Virus record (IMG/VR): IMGVR_UViG_3300025121_000011
Span: 1 to 64,000 of that record
DNA from: a virus
DNA length: 64,000 nt
Reading direction: 5' to 3' (one strand)
Shown here: in pieces, positions 1 to 7,183 of the stretch
Layout of the letters: each line of letters begins with the position of its first letter
How positions within the stretch are numbered: the stretch's first letter is position 1
Translations under genes and position numbers: made by a program
Notes under the pieces: generated by a model
What the model saw: the letters and a program-made list of their open reading frames with translations, nothing else
Databases searched by the model: none
Told to the model about the DNA's origin: nothing

Positions 1-537
1 AATCCTCCTAAATATTTATCTGTATTGATTACTTATACAGTTGCCGCAGATGTTCTGCCTATATTTGAAAAGCATTTTCCGAAGGATTTAAGACCAAGAA
101 AAGCTGTTGAAGCGTCTAAGATGTATTTAGATGGATATGCGGTTGATGCTGATGCTGCTTATGTTGCTTATGCTGCTTATGCTGCTTATGTTGCTGTTTA
201 TGCTGCTTATGTCGCTGCTGATACTGCTTATGCTGCTTATGCTGCTAATGTCGCTTATTATGCTGCTAATGTCGCTTATTGTGCTGCTTATGCTACTGTT
301 AATGACATCGCTGATTATACTGCTTATGCTGTTTATTATGCAGCTCTTGCCTCTTCCGAAGAACACATCTTAAATCTTATTTTATCTCTGCTTCCTCAGA
401 TGATCGATTATGCTGTTGAAAATCAAATCAAGTTGTTTACCGGATCCGGAGATTTCTCAGAGATATTTGAGATGTTAACCGATGAGCAGAAGAAGCTGGT
501 CATATATAATATGAATGTAATTGGGAGTTGGAAATGA
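1..537 (+). CDS. Ala-rich hypervariable-core family protein, copy A1 (5' partial)
   Basis: The first in-frame codons read N-P-P-K-Y. In the sibling genes this is about residue 12, so the true ATG lies just outside the window. Three parts are visible: a conserved head (TVAADVLPIFEKHFPKD, then RPRKAVEASKMYLDGYAV), a core at about window codons 49-116 made of Y/N/D-x-A triplets with a few four-residue steps, and a conserved tail starting ASSEEH with LLPQMIDYAVENQ. There is no signal peptide or membrane segment in what is visible. The stop TGA (535-537) overlaps the next ATG. Function is unknown. The core resembles the alanine-tyrosine repeats found in some bacterial immunity-type proteins, but that is only a resemblance of composition. 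Confidence 0.9.
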   Translation, partial: NPPKYLSVLITYTVAADVLPIFEKHFPKDLRPRKAVEASKMYLDGYAVDADAAYVAYAAYAAYVAVYAAYVAADTAYAAYAANVAYYAANVAYCAAYATVNDIADYTAYAVYYAALASSEEHILNLILSLLPQMIDYAVENQIKLFTGSGDFSEIFEMLTDEQKKLVIYNMNVIGSWK

Positions 538-1091
538 TTTCATCAGGAGATTTGGTTAAATTCATTAATCCTCCTAAATATTTATGCGTATTAATTGCTT
601 ATACAGTTGCCGCAGATGTTCTGCCTATATTTGAAAAGCATTTTCCGAAGGATTTAAGACCAAGAAAAGCTGTTGAAGCGTCTAAGATGTATTTAGATGG
701 ATATGCGGTTGTTGCTGCTGATGCTTATACTGCTGCTTATGCCGCTTATGCTGCTTATGATGCTTATGCTGCTAATGCTACTTATGATGCTAATGCTGCT
801 TATGCTGCTTATGCTGCTTATTATGCTGCCGCTGCTGCTTATGTTTATGCTACCGCTGTCGCTATTGCTAATACTGATTATGTCGCTCGTTATGCGGTTA
901 GAGTCTCTTCTAAAGAACATGTCTTTAATCTTATTTTATCTCTGCTTCCTCAGATGATCGATTATGCCGTTGAAAATCAAATTAAATTATTCACCGGACC
1001 TGGAGACTTCTCAGATATATTTGAGATGTTAACCGATGAACAGAAGAAATCGGTGATATACAATATGGATGTAATTGGAGGTTGGAAATGA
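534..1091 (+). CDS. Ala-rich hypervariable-core family protein, copy A2
   Basis: 185 residues. The start is taken at ATG 534, inside an ATGA overlap with copy A1 and preceded by GGGAG at 523-527. A TTG six bases upstream is in frame but less likely, because all siblings share the MISS start. The head (about residues 1-59, MISSGDLVKFINPPKYL) is followed by an alanine core (about 60-122) and a 62-residue tail. This copy has SSKEH instead of SSEEH at the tail border and begins the core with VVAADAYTAAYAAY. Coupled translation with its neighbours is expected from the overlaps. Function unknown. Confidence 0.9.
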   Translation: MISSGDLVKFINPPKYLCVLIAYTVAADVLPIFEKHFPKDLRPRKAVEASKMYLDGYAVVAADAYTAAYAAYAAYDAYAANATYDANAAYAAYAAYYAAAAAYVYATAVAIANTDYVARYAVRVSSKEHVFNLILSLLPQMIDYAVENQIKLFTGPGDFSDIFEMLTDEQKKSVIYNMDVIGGWK

Positions 1092-1672
1092 TTTCATCAA
1101 GAAATTTGGTTAAATTCATTAATCCTCCAGAATATTTATGCGTATTGATTGCTTATACAGTTGCCGCAGATGTTCTGCCTATATTTGAAGAGAAGTATCC
1201 GAAGGATTTAAGACCGAGAAAAGCTGTTGAAGTTGCTAAGATGTATTTGGAGGGATATGCGGTTGTTGCTGCTGATGTTGATGCTGCTATTTATGCCGCT
1301 GCTGATGCTGCTGATGCTGCTTATGCTGCTAATGCTGCTAATGCTGCTTATTATGCTTATGTTGCTGTCGCTAATGTTGCTAATGCTGCTTATGCTGCTG
1401 CTTATGTTGCTTATTATGCCGCTGTTGCTGATGTTTCTTATACCGTTGCTTATGCTACTTATGCTGCTGATTATGCAGTTTCTGTTTCTTCCGAAGAACA
1501 CATCTTCAATTTGATTCTATCTCTGATTCCTCAGATGATCGATTATGCTGTTGAAAATCAAATCAAATTATTTACTGGATCCGGAGACTTCTCGGAGATA
1601 TTTGAGATGTTAATTGATGAACAGAAGAAGCTGGTGATATTTAATATGGATGTATTTAGGAATTGGAAATGA
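1088..1672 (+). CDS. Ala-rich hypervariable-core family protein, copy A3
   Basis: 194 residues, starting at ATG 1088 in the ATGA overlap with A2. The head differs slightly from A1/A2 (FEEKYPKD, AVEVAKMYLEGY) and matches the array-2 copy at 19334 in the VAKMYLEGYAVVAADVDAA stretch. This suggests segments have been exchanged between the two arrays. The core is about 70 residues, with dipeptides AD, AN, AY and VA in irregular order. The tail ends MDVFRNWK where most copies end MDVIGNWK. Function unknown. Confidence 0.9.
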   Translation: MISSRNLVKFINPPEYLCVLIAYTVAADVLPIFEEKYPKDLRPRKAVEVAKMYLEGYAVVAADVDAAIYAAADAADAAYAANAANAAYYAYVAVANVANAAYAAAYVAYYAAVADVSYTVAYATYAADYAVSVSSEEHIFNLILSLIPQMIDYAVENQIKLFTGSGDFSEIFEMLIDEQKKLVIFNMDVFRNWK

Positions 1673-2247
1673 TTTCATCAAAGAATTTAGTTTACTTCAT
1701 TAATCCTCCTGAATATTTATCTGTATCGATTGCTTATACAGTTGCCGCAGATGTTCTGCCTATATTTGAAAAGCATTTTCCGAAGGATTTAAGACCAAGA
1801 AAAGCTGTTGAAGCGTCTAAGATGTATTTAGATGGATATGCGGTTGATTCTGCTGATGCTTATGATGCTGCTTATGCTGCTTATTCTGCTTATGCTGCTG
1901 CTTATGATGTTGCTGTCGCTGCTAATGCTGCTCATATTGTTTATGCTACTTATGCTGCTGCTGCTGCTAATGCTGCTGCTGCTGTTGTTAACGCTGCTAA
2001 TGCCACCGCTAATGCTGTTGCTGTTAATACTGCTTATGCCGTTTATTATGCAGTTTCTGCCTCTTCCGAAGAACACATCTTCAATCTTATTTTATCTCTG
2101 ATTCCTCAGATGATCGATTATGCTGTTGAAAATCAAATCAAGTTGTTCACCGGATCTGGAGACTTCTCGGAAATATTTGAGAAGTTAACCGATGAACAGA
2201 AGAAATCGGTGATATACAATATGGATGTAATCGGGAATTGGAAATGA
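1669..2247 (+). CDS. Ala-rich hypervariable-core family protein, copy A4
   Basis: 192 residues, starting at ATG 1669 in an ATGA overlap. Head MISSKNLVYFINPPEYL. The core contains the longest near-pure alanine stretches of the first array (AAAAANAAAA region) plus NATANAVAVNTAYAVYYAV. The tail is conserved (IPQMIDYAVENQIKLFTG, then GDFSEIFEKLTDEQKK). The core is predicted to be helical from its composition, but no heptad is evident. Function unknown. Confidence 0.9.
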   Translation: MISSKNLVYFINPPEYLSVSIAYTVAADVLPIFEKHFPKDLRPRKAVEASKMYLDGYAVDSADAYDAAYAAYSAYAAAYDVAVAANAAHIVYATYAAAAANAAAAVVNAANATANAVAVNTAYAVYYAVSASSEEHIFNLILSLIPQMIDYAVENQIKLFTGSGDFSEIFEKLTDEQKKSVIYNMDVIGNWK

Positions 2248-2837
2248 TTTCATCAAAAGATTTGGTTCTCTTCATTAATCCTCCTAAATATTTATCCGTA
2301 TTGATTGCTTATACAGTTGCCGAAGATGTTCTGCCTATATTTGAAAAACAGTATCCAAAGGATTTAAGACCGAGAAAAGCTGTTGAAGCGTCTAAGATGT
2401 ATTTAAATGGATATGCTGCTGATGCTAATGCTGCTTATGATGCTGCTAATGCTGCTTATGATGCTGCTAATGCTGCTTATGCTGCTTATGATGCTGCTAA
2501 TGCTGCTGCTTATGTTGCTTATTATGCTGCTAATGCTGCTGCTGCTTATGTTGCTTATTATGCTGTTTATGCTGTTAATGCTGCTAATGCTGCTTATTAT
2601 GCTGCTAGTGCCGTTTATTATGCAGCCAAAGCCTCTTCCGAAGAACACATCTTTAATCTTATTCTATCTCTGCTTCCTCAGATGATCGATTATGCTGTTG
2701 AAAATCAAATCAAGTTGTTCACCGGTTCTGGAGACTTCTCGGAAATATTTGAGATGTTAACTGATGAACAGAAGAAATCGGTGATATACAATATGGATAT
2801 GTTTTATTTAAGTAATAATAAATTACTTTTTAAGTAA
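2244..2837 (+). CDS. Ala-rich hypervariable-core family protein, copy A5 (array end)
   Basis: 197 residues, starting at ATG 2244 in an ATGA overlap. The core has a regular sub-repeat, NAAYDAA, used several times. The tail is conserved until MDM, then departs into FYLSNNKLLFK in place of the usual VIGNWK. The array ends here and no ATGA coupling follows. The departure looks like a recombination border at the edge of the array. Function unknown. Confidence 0.9.
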   Translation: MISSKDLVLFINPPKYLSVLIAYTVAEDVLPIFEKQYPKDLRPRKAVEASKMYLNGYAADANAAYDAANAAYDAANAAYAAYDAANAAAYVAYYAANAAAAYVAYYAVYAVNAANAAYYAASAVYYAAKASSEEHIFNLILSLLPQMIDYAVENQIKLFTGSGDFSEIFEMLTDEQKKSVIYNMDMFYLSNNKLLFK

Positions 2838-2839
2838 TT
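2821..2839 (+). other. Inverted repeat at the end of array 1
   Basis: AATTACTT (2821-2828) and AAGTAATT (2832-2839) form an 8 bp stem with a 3-base loop overlapping the last codons and stop of copy A5. No U-run follows, so it is a weak terminator candidate at best. Confidence 0.35.
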
Positions 2840-2843
2840 GTCA

Positions 2844-2885
2844 CTACAATATTATTATAATATCATCGGTATAAGTATATTGTAG
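2844..2885 (+). promoter_or_regulatory. Leader hairpin touching the RBS of the 2894 gene
   Basis: CTACAATAT (2844-2852) is a perfect reverse complement of ATATTGTAG (2877-2885). The right arm overlaps the first two bases of the strong Shine-Dalgarno AGGAGGT (2884-2890). The loop contains TATAAT (2856-2861). The structure could modulate translation of the next gene, or the loop could hold a promoter -10 box; a matching -35 at normal spacing is not seen. Confidence 0.4.
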
Positions 2886-2893
2886 GAGGTAAA

Positions 2894-3283
2894 ATGATGC
2901 AGTATGTTGAAGTAAGACATAATCTATATATTTGTTTTAATCCATTTGAAATTGTTGAAGAATCAAGAAAAGTTAATGGGTGTGGAAATAAGTATTATAA
3001 AATTCCTATTATATTATTAATGTTTTTAACTCCAATATTAGGTGGGTTATTTGTAATAGCCTTTCCAATGATTATATTCGCTTCTATCATTTATTCTATC
3101 TTTGCAATAATATTTGGAAATATGAAAGAAGATGTTTTAGGCTTTGGAGTTCAAGAATATGATCCAATTATATCTTATTTAGCAAATCGTGAAATAAAAG
3201 ATTTACCATTAGAAGAAGAAGAATTAGAAGAAGAATTAAAAGAGTTGGTATCTGAAGTTGAAATAGTTAGAAAATCTGAATAA
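2894..3283 (+). CDS. Small membrane protein, unknown function
   Basis: 129 residues, start ATG 2894 behind AGGAGGT. A hydrophobic region from about residue 37 to 75 (PIILLMFLTPILGGLFVIAF and IIFASIIYSIFAIIF) can form two membrane helices. It is followed by a short linker and a very acidic end (LPLEEEELEEELKELVSEVE). No family recognised. It stands alone between array 1 and a long non-coding stretch. Confidence 0.8.
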   Translation: MMQYVEVRHNLYICFNPFEIVEESRKVNGCGNKYYKIPIILLMFLTPILGGLFVIAFPMIIFASIIYSIFAIIFGNMKEDVLGFGVQEYDPIISYLANREIKDLPLEEEELEEELKELVSEVEIVRKSE

Positions 3284-3522
3284 ACCATAAAATAATGAGT
3301 ATAAATAATATTTTGATTATAGATATATTGAATGGAAATATCACCACTAATTAATATATATAATAGGGGGGGCAATACAATGTGATATTTTCTTTTTTTA
3401 AATGGCGGTGTTTGAGGCTATATCTGGTATATCGCAGTTAAGATGCGTGAGGATCTTTGATATGCCGAACAGTGATGTCGACAAATAAATTTTGATTGTT
3501 TTGTGTTATGATTGAAGGCGGT
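3284..3522. other. Non-coding stretch, no gene supported
   Basis: First part of the 476-base gap before the - strand gene at 3760. It contains a G-run (3366-3372) and a T-run (3391-3399) but no ORF with a convincing ribosome site. A 28-codon frame at 3402-3488 follows a T-run and has no Shine-Dalgarno. Together with the hairpin and tRNA-like element that follow, it may be an RNA-gene locus. Confidence 0.4.
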
Positions 3523-3562
3523 GTATCCTATCTATCTATGTTTTTATAGTAGGTGAGGATAC
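3523..3562 (+). other. Long hairpin upstream of the tRNA-like element
   Basis: GTATCCT (3523-3529) pairs perfectly with AGGATAC (3556-3562). Inside it CTATCTAT can pair with ATAGTAG around a T-rich loop. The hairpin ends six bases before the acceptor stem of the tRNA-like element, so it could be a processing signal or part of a larger RNA. Confidence 0.5.
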
Positions 3563-3568
3563 GTTTTG

Positions 3569-3749
3569 GGGCAATTAGCTTATAACTGGATAAAGCATAT
3601 ATATAAAGATTATGAAGCTAATAACAGTATGCATGTTGTTATTAGATTATTATCTTCTACTAACTTATGTAAAGTTACGTTGTGGCCGCAGCGTAAAGAA
3701 AAGTAAGAATATGTAAAGTATAAAAGTGGGTTCGAATCCTACATTGCTC
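3569..3749 (+). tRNA. tRNA-like element with about 110-base insertion in the anticodon region
   Basis: The 5' part has acceptor GGGCAAT (3569-3575), T8, A9, and a D arm GCTT...AAGC (3578-3581 / 3593-3596) whose loop has the conserved GG and A. The 3' part has T arm GTGGG-TTCGAAT-CCTAC (3726-3742) and acceptor ATTGCTC (3743-3749, one G-U pair with the 5' strand), then discriminator T; CCA is not encoded. TATAT (3598-3602) can pair with GTATA (3718-3722) as the anticodon stem, leaving a three-base variable region. Between them lie about 115 bases, including a 9 bp hairpin (3618-3626 / 3637-3645). The anticodon cannot be assigned. It may be a tRNA with a small intron, a decayed tRNA or another tRNA-like RNA. 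Confidence 0.5.
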
Positions 3750-3759
3750 TTATAAAAGA

Positions 3760-4779
3760 TTATTTGAATGAAAACAAACCTACGTCAACAATTTTTAAAT
3801 GATTATCTTTTGTGGACATCATAATGTTTTCAGCGTGAACATCTTTCCAATGAATATTATAACTGCCTGATATAAATCGTAATGTGTCAAGTAGACCTTG
3901 TATATTTTCAGCAACATCATTATTAGGTCTTTTATTAAATATTTCTTCTGAATACGGAAATGCTATTTTAAAAAGTTCTTCTGATAGAAGATCATATATA
4001 ATATCTTTGATATTATAATAATTCGGATTACTGGTGTGTTTTTCAATTATATTAACAACTTGTGTTAAACTCAAAGTGTTTGTTTTTGGAAAATCTTTTA
4101 ATATTTGTTCTATTGTTGAAATATCAACATCCTCTTTAATTCTCTTTTGAATTTCTATTTCTATTTGGGTAATAAAAAGTGGTGTAAGTATTTTACGCCA
4201 AATATCTTTTCTGTATACTTTTGCCGCAGAAAATTCGCTAGCAACTTCGGCTGGAAGTGGTTTTAATTGTTCCATAACAATTAAATCATATAATTCATTT
4301 TCTGGCATAATTGTTCCACGTTTAATTAAATATATTTTTGGAAAATAGTCTGCATATTGTTTTGGCATTTGTTCTATGCGTTTTTGCAGAGCACCCCATA
4401 TTGGAAAGTCATTTGCTAAATAGCTGATAGTGATTTTTGCTGCAACTTGTTGACCCTTATAAATCGCGGAAAATACGCTACCAAATGCACCGGAGCCAAG
4501 ATGCTCCTTTGCATTTTGAGGCACCATTTGCAATCCATTTTCTTTTAGTATTTTTGCAGCCAAACTAATGATAACGGTTTGGTACTTATCTGATTTTTGT
4601 GCCGAAGGAATTATCTTTTCTAAATATTCTTCATCAGATATGGATTTTTCACCAAACTCTTCAGCATCTTCTTTATATCTATCTTCGAAAGATTGGTGTA
4701 ATTCAGAAACTGCTTGAGATTCAACAGTCAGATGTAAATCATTAAGTATTGTCTGCAAAATTTTAAGATAATCTTTCAT
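3760..4779 (-). CDS. Protein kinase-like protein ending just after the DFG-equivalent motif
   Basis: 339 residues, read leftward; start ATG at 4779 preceded by GAGGAAA. Kinase-fold motifs are visible: glycine loop GSGAFGSVF (about 96-103), VAAK with the likely ATP-binding Lys115, catalytic loop IHWKDVHAENIM (His310, Asp313, Asn318) and a metal-binding DVG at 332-334 in place of DFG. About 180 residues, mostly helical and rich in Ile/Lys, separate the N-lobe from the catalytic loop. The protein stops five residues after DVG, so no activation segment or C-terminal helices follow. This matches kinase-like folds more than canonical Ser/Thr kinases. It is one of only two - strand genes and is divergent from the 4857 gene. 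Target unknown. Confidence 0.65.
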   Translation of the reverse strand: MKDYLKILQTILNDLHLTVESQAVSELHQSFEDRYKEDAEEFGEKSISDEEYLEKIIPSAQKSDKYQTVIISLAAKILKENGLQMVPQNAKEHLGSGAFGSVFSAIYKGQQVAAKITISYLANDFPIWGALQKRIEQMPKQYADYFPKIYLIKRGTIMPENELYDLIVMEQLKPLPAEVASEFSAAKVYRKDIWRKILTPLFITQIEIEIQKRIKEDVDISTIEQILKDFPKTNTLSLTQVVNIIEKHTSNPNYYNIKDIIYDLLSEELFKIAFPYSEEIFNKRPNNDVAENIQGLLDTLRFISGSYNIHWKDVHAENIMMSTKDNHLKIVDVGLFSFK

Positions 4780-4856
4780 GCTGATTTCCTCGTTATTATA
4801 ATGTAATGCGTATAATTAGTATGACTTAATATGAAAATTAATTTACTTGGAGAACA
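4780..4856. promoter_or_regulatory. Divergent intergenic region, likely holding promoters
   Basis: 77 bases separate the starts of the kinase-like gene (leftward) and the 4857 gene (rightward), so both must be promoted from here or from within the neighbours. TATAAT occurs at 4811-4816 on the + strand and TTATTATAAT around 4792-4799. No good -35 at standard spacing is seen, so a phage-specific or extended -10 type promoter is possible. Confidence 0.3.
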
Positions 4857-5405
4857 ATGAATCCTTCTTTAAATATTCCATTATTTGAACTCGTTAAAGC
4901 AAAAGATCCTGTTTGTGATATTTTGGGTAATGAAATTATCCGAGGACAGGTGATAGCTTATAGTAAGGGTAGTCGTGGGCAAAGGAATCTGCTTGTCGGG
5001 GTAGTATCATGTCTTGTTCCTCATGGAAAAGGATATTCTATTCATTTAGTTTCCCAATCTGAATGGCACAATTGTAATCATCAGACTTATGCGGGAATAG
5101 ACAATTCTATTGTAATTCTGCATAATCCTCTTTATAGTTTAAATTCAAAAGTAATTGCTAATTTATTTGAAAATGTGGAGTCAATTAAAGGTAAGTCTCA
5201 TGGAGATGTTCAAGAGTTTAATGCAGAAAAAGGACCTGGTTACAGTTTTTATAGAAAAATTCATTGGAAAAATATCTTGCCAATGAATTATAAGTTTGGG
5301 GAAGCATTAGATTTGGAACAATATATTTCAATTCCAAATAAAAAAGAATTGGCTAAATTAGATAAAGCTTTTAAAGAAAAATATAAAAATATTACTGTAT
5401 ATTAG
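4857..5405 (+). CDS. Unknown protein, 182 aa
   Basis: Start ATG 4857 behind GGAG (4849-4852). Soluble, mixed alpha/beta composition, with a His/Cys-containing centre (SEWHNCNHQ) and a Lys-rich end. No signal peptide or membrane segment. The N-terminal half (VCDILGNEIIRGQVIAYSKG) looks like a small beta-barrel, and the end has an IPNKKELAKLDKAFKEKYK helix. No family recognised. It is divergently placed from the kinase-like gene and could be regulated with it. Confidence 0.8.
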   Translation: MNPSLNIPLFELVKAKDPVCDILGNEIIRGQVIAYSKGSRGQRNLLVGVVSCLVPHGKGYSIHLVSQSEWHNCNHQTYAGIDNSIVILHNPLYSLNSKVIANLFENVESIKGKSHGDVQEFNAEKGPGYSFYRKIHWKNILPMNYKFGEALDLEQYISIPNKKELAKLDKAFKEKYKNITVY

Positions 5406-5467
5406 GTTTAAAATTAATTATGATATACTATCAAGCCTTGGTAATGGATAGATAGAGATAAAACACA

Positions 5468-5581
5468 ATGATGTATAATGGTGCTAGTCCGTGGGAAGAT
5501 ATATTAGGTGGTGAAGATATGGAATCAGTTAATATATCCATAGGATGCATTTTGAGACTTGGACTAAGTCTCAAAGAATAG
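5468..5581 (+). CDS. Possible 37-aa small protein
   Basis: ATG 5468 to TAG 5581, beginning MMYNGASPWEDILGGED and ending RLGLSLKE. Composition is protein-like, but the ribosome site is weak (purine-rich AGATAGAGATA upstream). The last codons lie in a perfect inverted repeat, GAGACTT/AAGTCTC, around 5562-5576, which could be a terminator-like hairpin without a U-run. It fills most of an otherwise empty 268-base gap. Confidence 0.4.
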   Translation: MMYNGASPWEDILGGEDMESVNISIGCILRLGLSLKE

Positions 5582-5673
5582 TTGTAATTAATTTTTTGTT
5601 TTAACGATAGAATAAATTTTATCATATAAATAAAATAAAGATAGTAATAAGATTATATATTTACGGAGGTTTA

Positions 5674-6126
5674 ATGAGCCAAGAGAAATATGAAGCCAAA
5701 ATTCAAAAATATATACTTCTTATAGAGGCTAATCCAAATGATAAAACTCTAGATGATATAAGATTTGAAGTCACACTTCATCAGTTTTATCCCATTACGT
5801 GTCGAGATATAGAGATTGGGTGTGAATGTCCTGTTGGCTGGCGTAAAATTGTAGAATGTGCAATTTCCGCTATAGAAGAGATAGCAACAAATACCACTTC
5901 TTCTCCACCGCAAGTGGTTCAAATAAAACAAAAATACGGCACATTAAGAATATATATGATGTCAGAAGGCCATCCAGATGTTAGTAGAATTATAGATTTA
6001 GCTGAAAAGAAGTGTCATCGGACATGCACAAAATGTGGAGACTCTGGAATATTTAGAACTCAAATTCCTTGGGGTGGAGTATTGTGCGATCATCATTATG
6101 AGATATGGGTGACAGAGCATATTTAA
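5674..6126 (+). CDS. Small phage protein with C-terminal Cys/His zinc-binding end
   Basis: 150 residues, start ATG 5674 behind GGAGGT. Near residues 90-100 it has KYGTLRIYM, the signature of a widespread, unnamed group of small phage and bacterial proteins (usual form KFGTLRFY). After it come CTKCGDSG (two Cys) and VLCDHHYEIW (Cys-His-His), which look like a treble-clef type zinc site. The middle has CECPVGWRKIVECA. Function of the group is not known; it is soluble and small. Confidence 0.75.
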   Translation: MSQEKYEAKIQKYILLIEANPNDKTLDDIRFEVTLHQFYPITCRDIEIGCECPVGWRKIVECAISAIEEIATNTTSSPPQVVQIKQKYGTLRIYMMSEGHPDVSRIIDLAEKKCHRTCTKCGDSGIFRTQIPWGGVLCDHHYEIWVTEHI

Positions 6127-6181
6127 TTACATTATTTCATGAATATTAGAATCCGCCTGATATGGCGAAGTTAGGTTTGGA

Positions 6182-6841
6182 GTGAAGTTATTTAACATTC
6201 CCATTAAATTTCATTGGTCATCTGTTTTTTTATTGCTGATGATTTTTTGTACTTCTAATTTTAGTATTATTTATGGATGTGTAATTGCGATAATGGTTTT
6301 GTTTTCCTTAATAGGGCATGAGCTGGCACACTGTTTGGTTGCTCGTGAATTTAATTATGATACCAAAGATATAACCATTATGGCTTTAGGCGGTGTAGCG
6401 CAAATAGCTCGCGCATCTAAAATGTCAGCTAAAGAAAATTTTTTAATGTCAATAGCGGGTCCAACATTTAACTTGTTTTGCGTAATAATACTTTTTATTC
6501 CTGCTATAATTTTAATTAATACGTTTTTAGGTTTAACAATATGTTACGCTATGGCGATCAACCTAATTATGTTTGGTTTCAATATGTTACCAGCTTATCC
6601 GTTAGATGGCAGTAGAGTATTTGGAGCTGTAATAGAATACTTTTTCGGAAAACAAAAAAGTATTTTGATGACAACCTGGATATCTTTAGCATCTGGAGTA
6701 TGTATTTGTTTTTTTGGAGGAATCAGTGGTTCTATATTTATTCTGATTATTGGCTTCATTGTTTGCTTTATTTCTTCTCCAGCACTTATAAGAAAGATAC
6801 AAAATACCTTTAGGTTTAAAAATGATAGATTCAATGTTTGA
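6182..6841 (+). CDS. M50-family intramembrane metalloprotease (site-2 protease type)
   Basis: 219 residues. Start GTG 6182; no in-frame ATG lies upstream, and the first residues MKLFNIPIKFHWS match the usual N-terminus of the family. Zinc site HELAH (46-50) sits inside a hydrophobic helix, and the third ligand motif MLPAYPLDGSR has Asp142. Five to six hydrophobic segments and the ALGGVAQ loop also fit M50B proteases. These enzymes cleave transmembrane segments of regulators or remnant signal peptides. A phage copy could act on host membrane or envelope proteins; the substrate is unknown. It overlaps the next gene by 20 bases. Confidence 0.85.
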   Translation: MKLFNIPIKFHWSSVFLLLMIFCTSNFSIIYGCVIAIMVLFSLIGHELAHCLVAREFNYDTKDITIMALGGVAQIARASKMSAKENFLMSIAGPTFNLFCVIILFIPAIILINTFLGLTICYAMAINLIMFGFNMLPAYPLDGSRVFGAVIEYFFGKQKSILMTTWISLASGVCICFFGGISGSIFILIIGFIVCFISSPALIRKIQNTFRFKNDRFNV

Positions 6842-7157
6842 AAGTATAGTAAAGAACTTAACAGATGAACCCGGTTTAACTTTAGTTGGAAGTCGCATCA
6901 CAAATAATGGTACGAAAGAATGTGTAACTTTTAAAATTAATGATTCTGATTTTTATATCTTCTTATTATGTAGTGAAGAATCAATTATTGGAAAATTATT
7001 TGAAAGACGCAAAACGGATGAGGTGTCTATTGTGGAAATTCAAGATCCTATAGATGTTTTGTTAGTTTGCAATATTATTACAGTCGAAAGATTGCTGGAT
7101 GTAATTTGTGATTTTAGAGTTAAACCAATTCTTTTTCATTTAAATTTATTTAATTAA
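6822..7157 (+). CDS. Unknown small protein, 111 aa
   Basis: Start ATG 6822 with AGG at 6812-6814; an internal ATG at 6834 is an alternative. Overlap with the protease gene suggests translational coupling. Compact alpha/beta protein with beta segments FKINDSDFYIFLLC and VSIVEI, ending in helices. No recognised motif. Confidence 0.75.
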   Translation: MIDSMFESIVKNLTDEPGLTLVGSRITNNGTKECVTFKINDSDFYIFLLCSEESIIGKLFERRKTDEVSIVEIQDPIDVLLVCNIITVERLLDVICDFRVKPILFHLNLFN

Positions 7158-7183
7158 AATATATAATCTACAGAGAGTTATCA

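Larger units (their letters stand above)
1..2837 (+). repeat. Tandem array of five paralogous Ala-rich genes
   Basis: Five head-to-tail copies of one gene, each unit about 550-600 bases. The first and last parts of each copy are almost identical at DNA level. The middle is a low-complexity run of GCT/GCC alanine codons alternating with TAT, AAT and GAT codons, and it differs in length and order in every copy. Consecutive copies are joined by ATGA start/stop overlaps. A second array of three copies lies at 18753-20511. The low-complexity middle also opens long reading frames in other frames (Leu/Met-rich sense, Ser/Ile-rich antisense), which are not genes. Confidence 0.95.

Noticed and set aside
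700-2620. Repeat arrays as CRISPR
   Set aside because: Repeats are short, imperfect, coding and without unique spacers of constant length.
127-2685. Long antisense and shifted frames in the repeat genes (Ser/Ile-rich or Leu/Met-rich)
   Set aside because: They arise from the GCT/TAT-type codon repeats read in other frames; no ribosome sites and no conservation beyond the repeat.
3402-3488. 28-codon ORF in the gap
   Set aside because: No ribosome site, short, and it follows a T-run.
3598-3722. Group I intron in the tRNA-like element
   Set aside because: About 110 bases is too short and no conserved P7 core sequence is seen.
5431-5625. 64-aa frame on the - strand
   Set aside because: No ribosome site, low-complexity, and opposed to gene direction.
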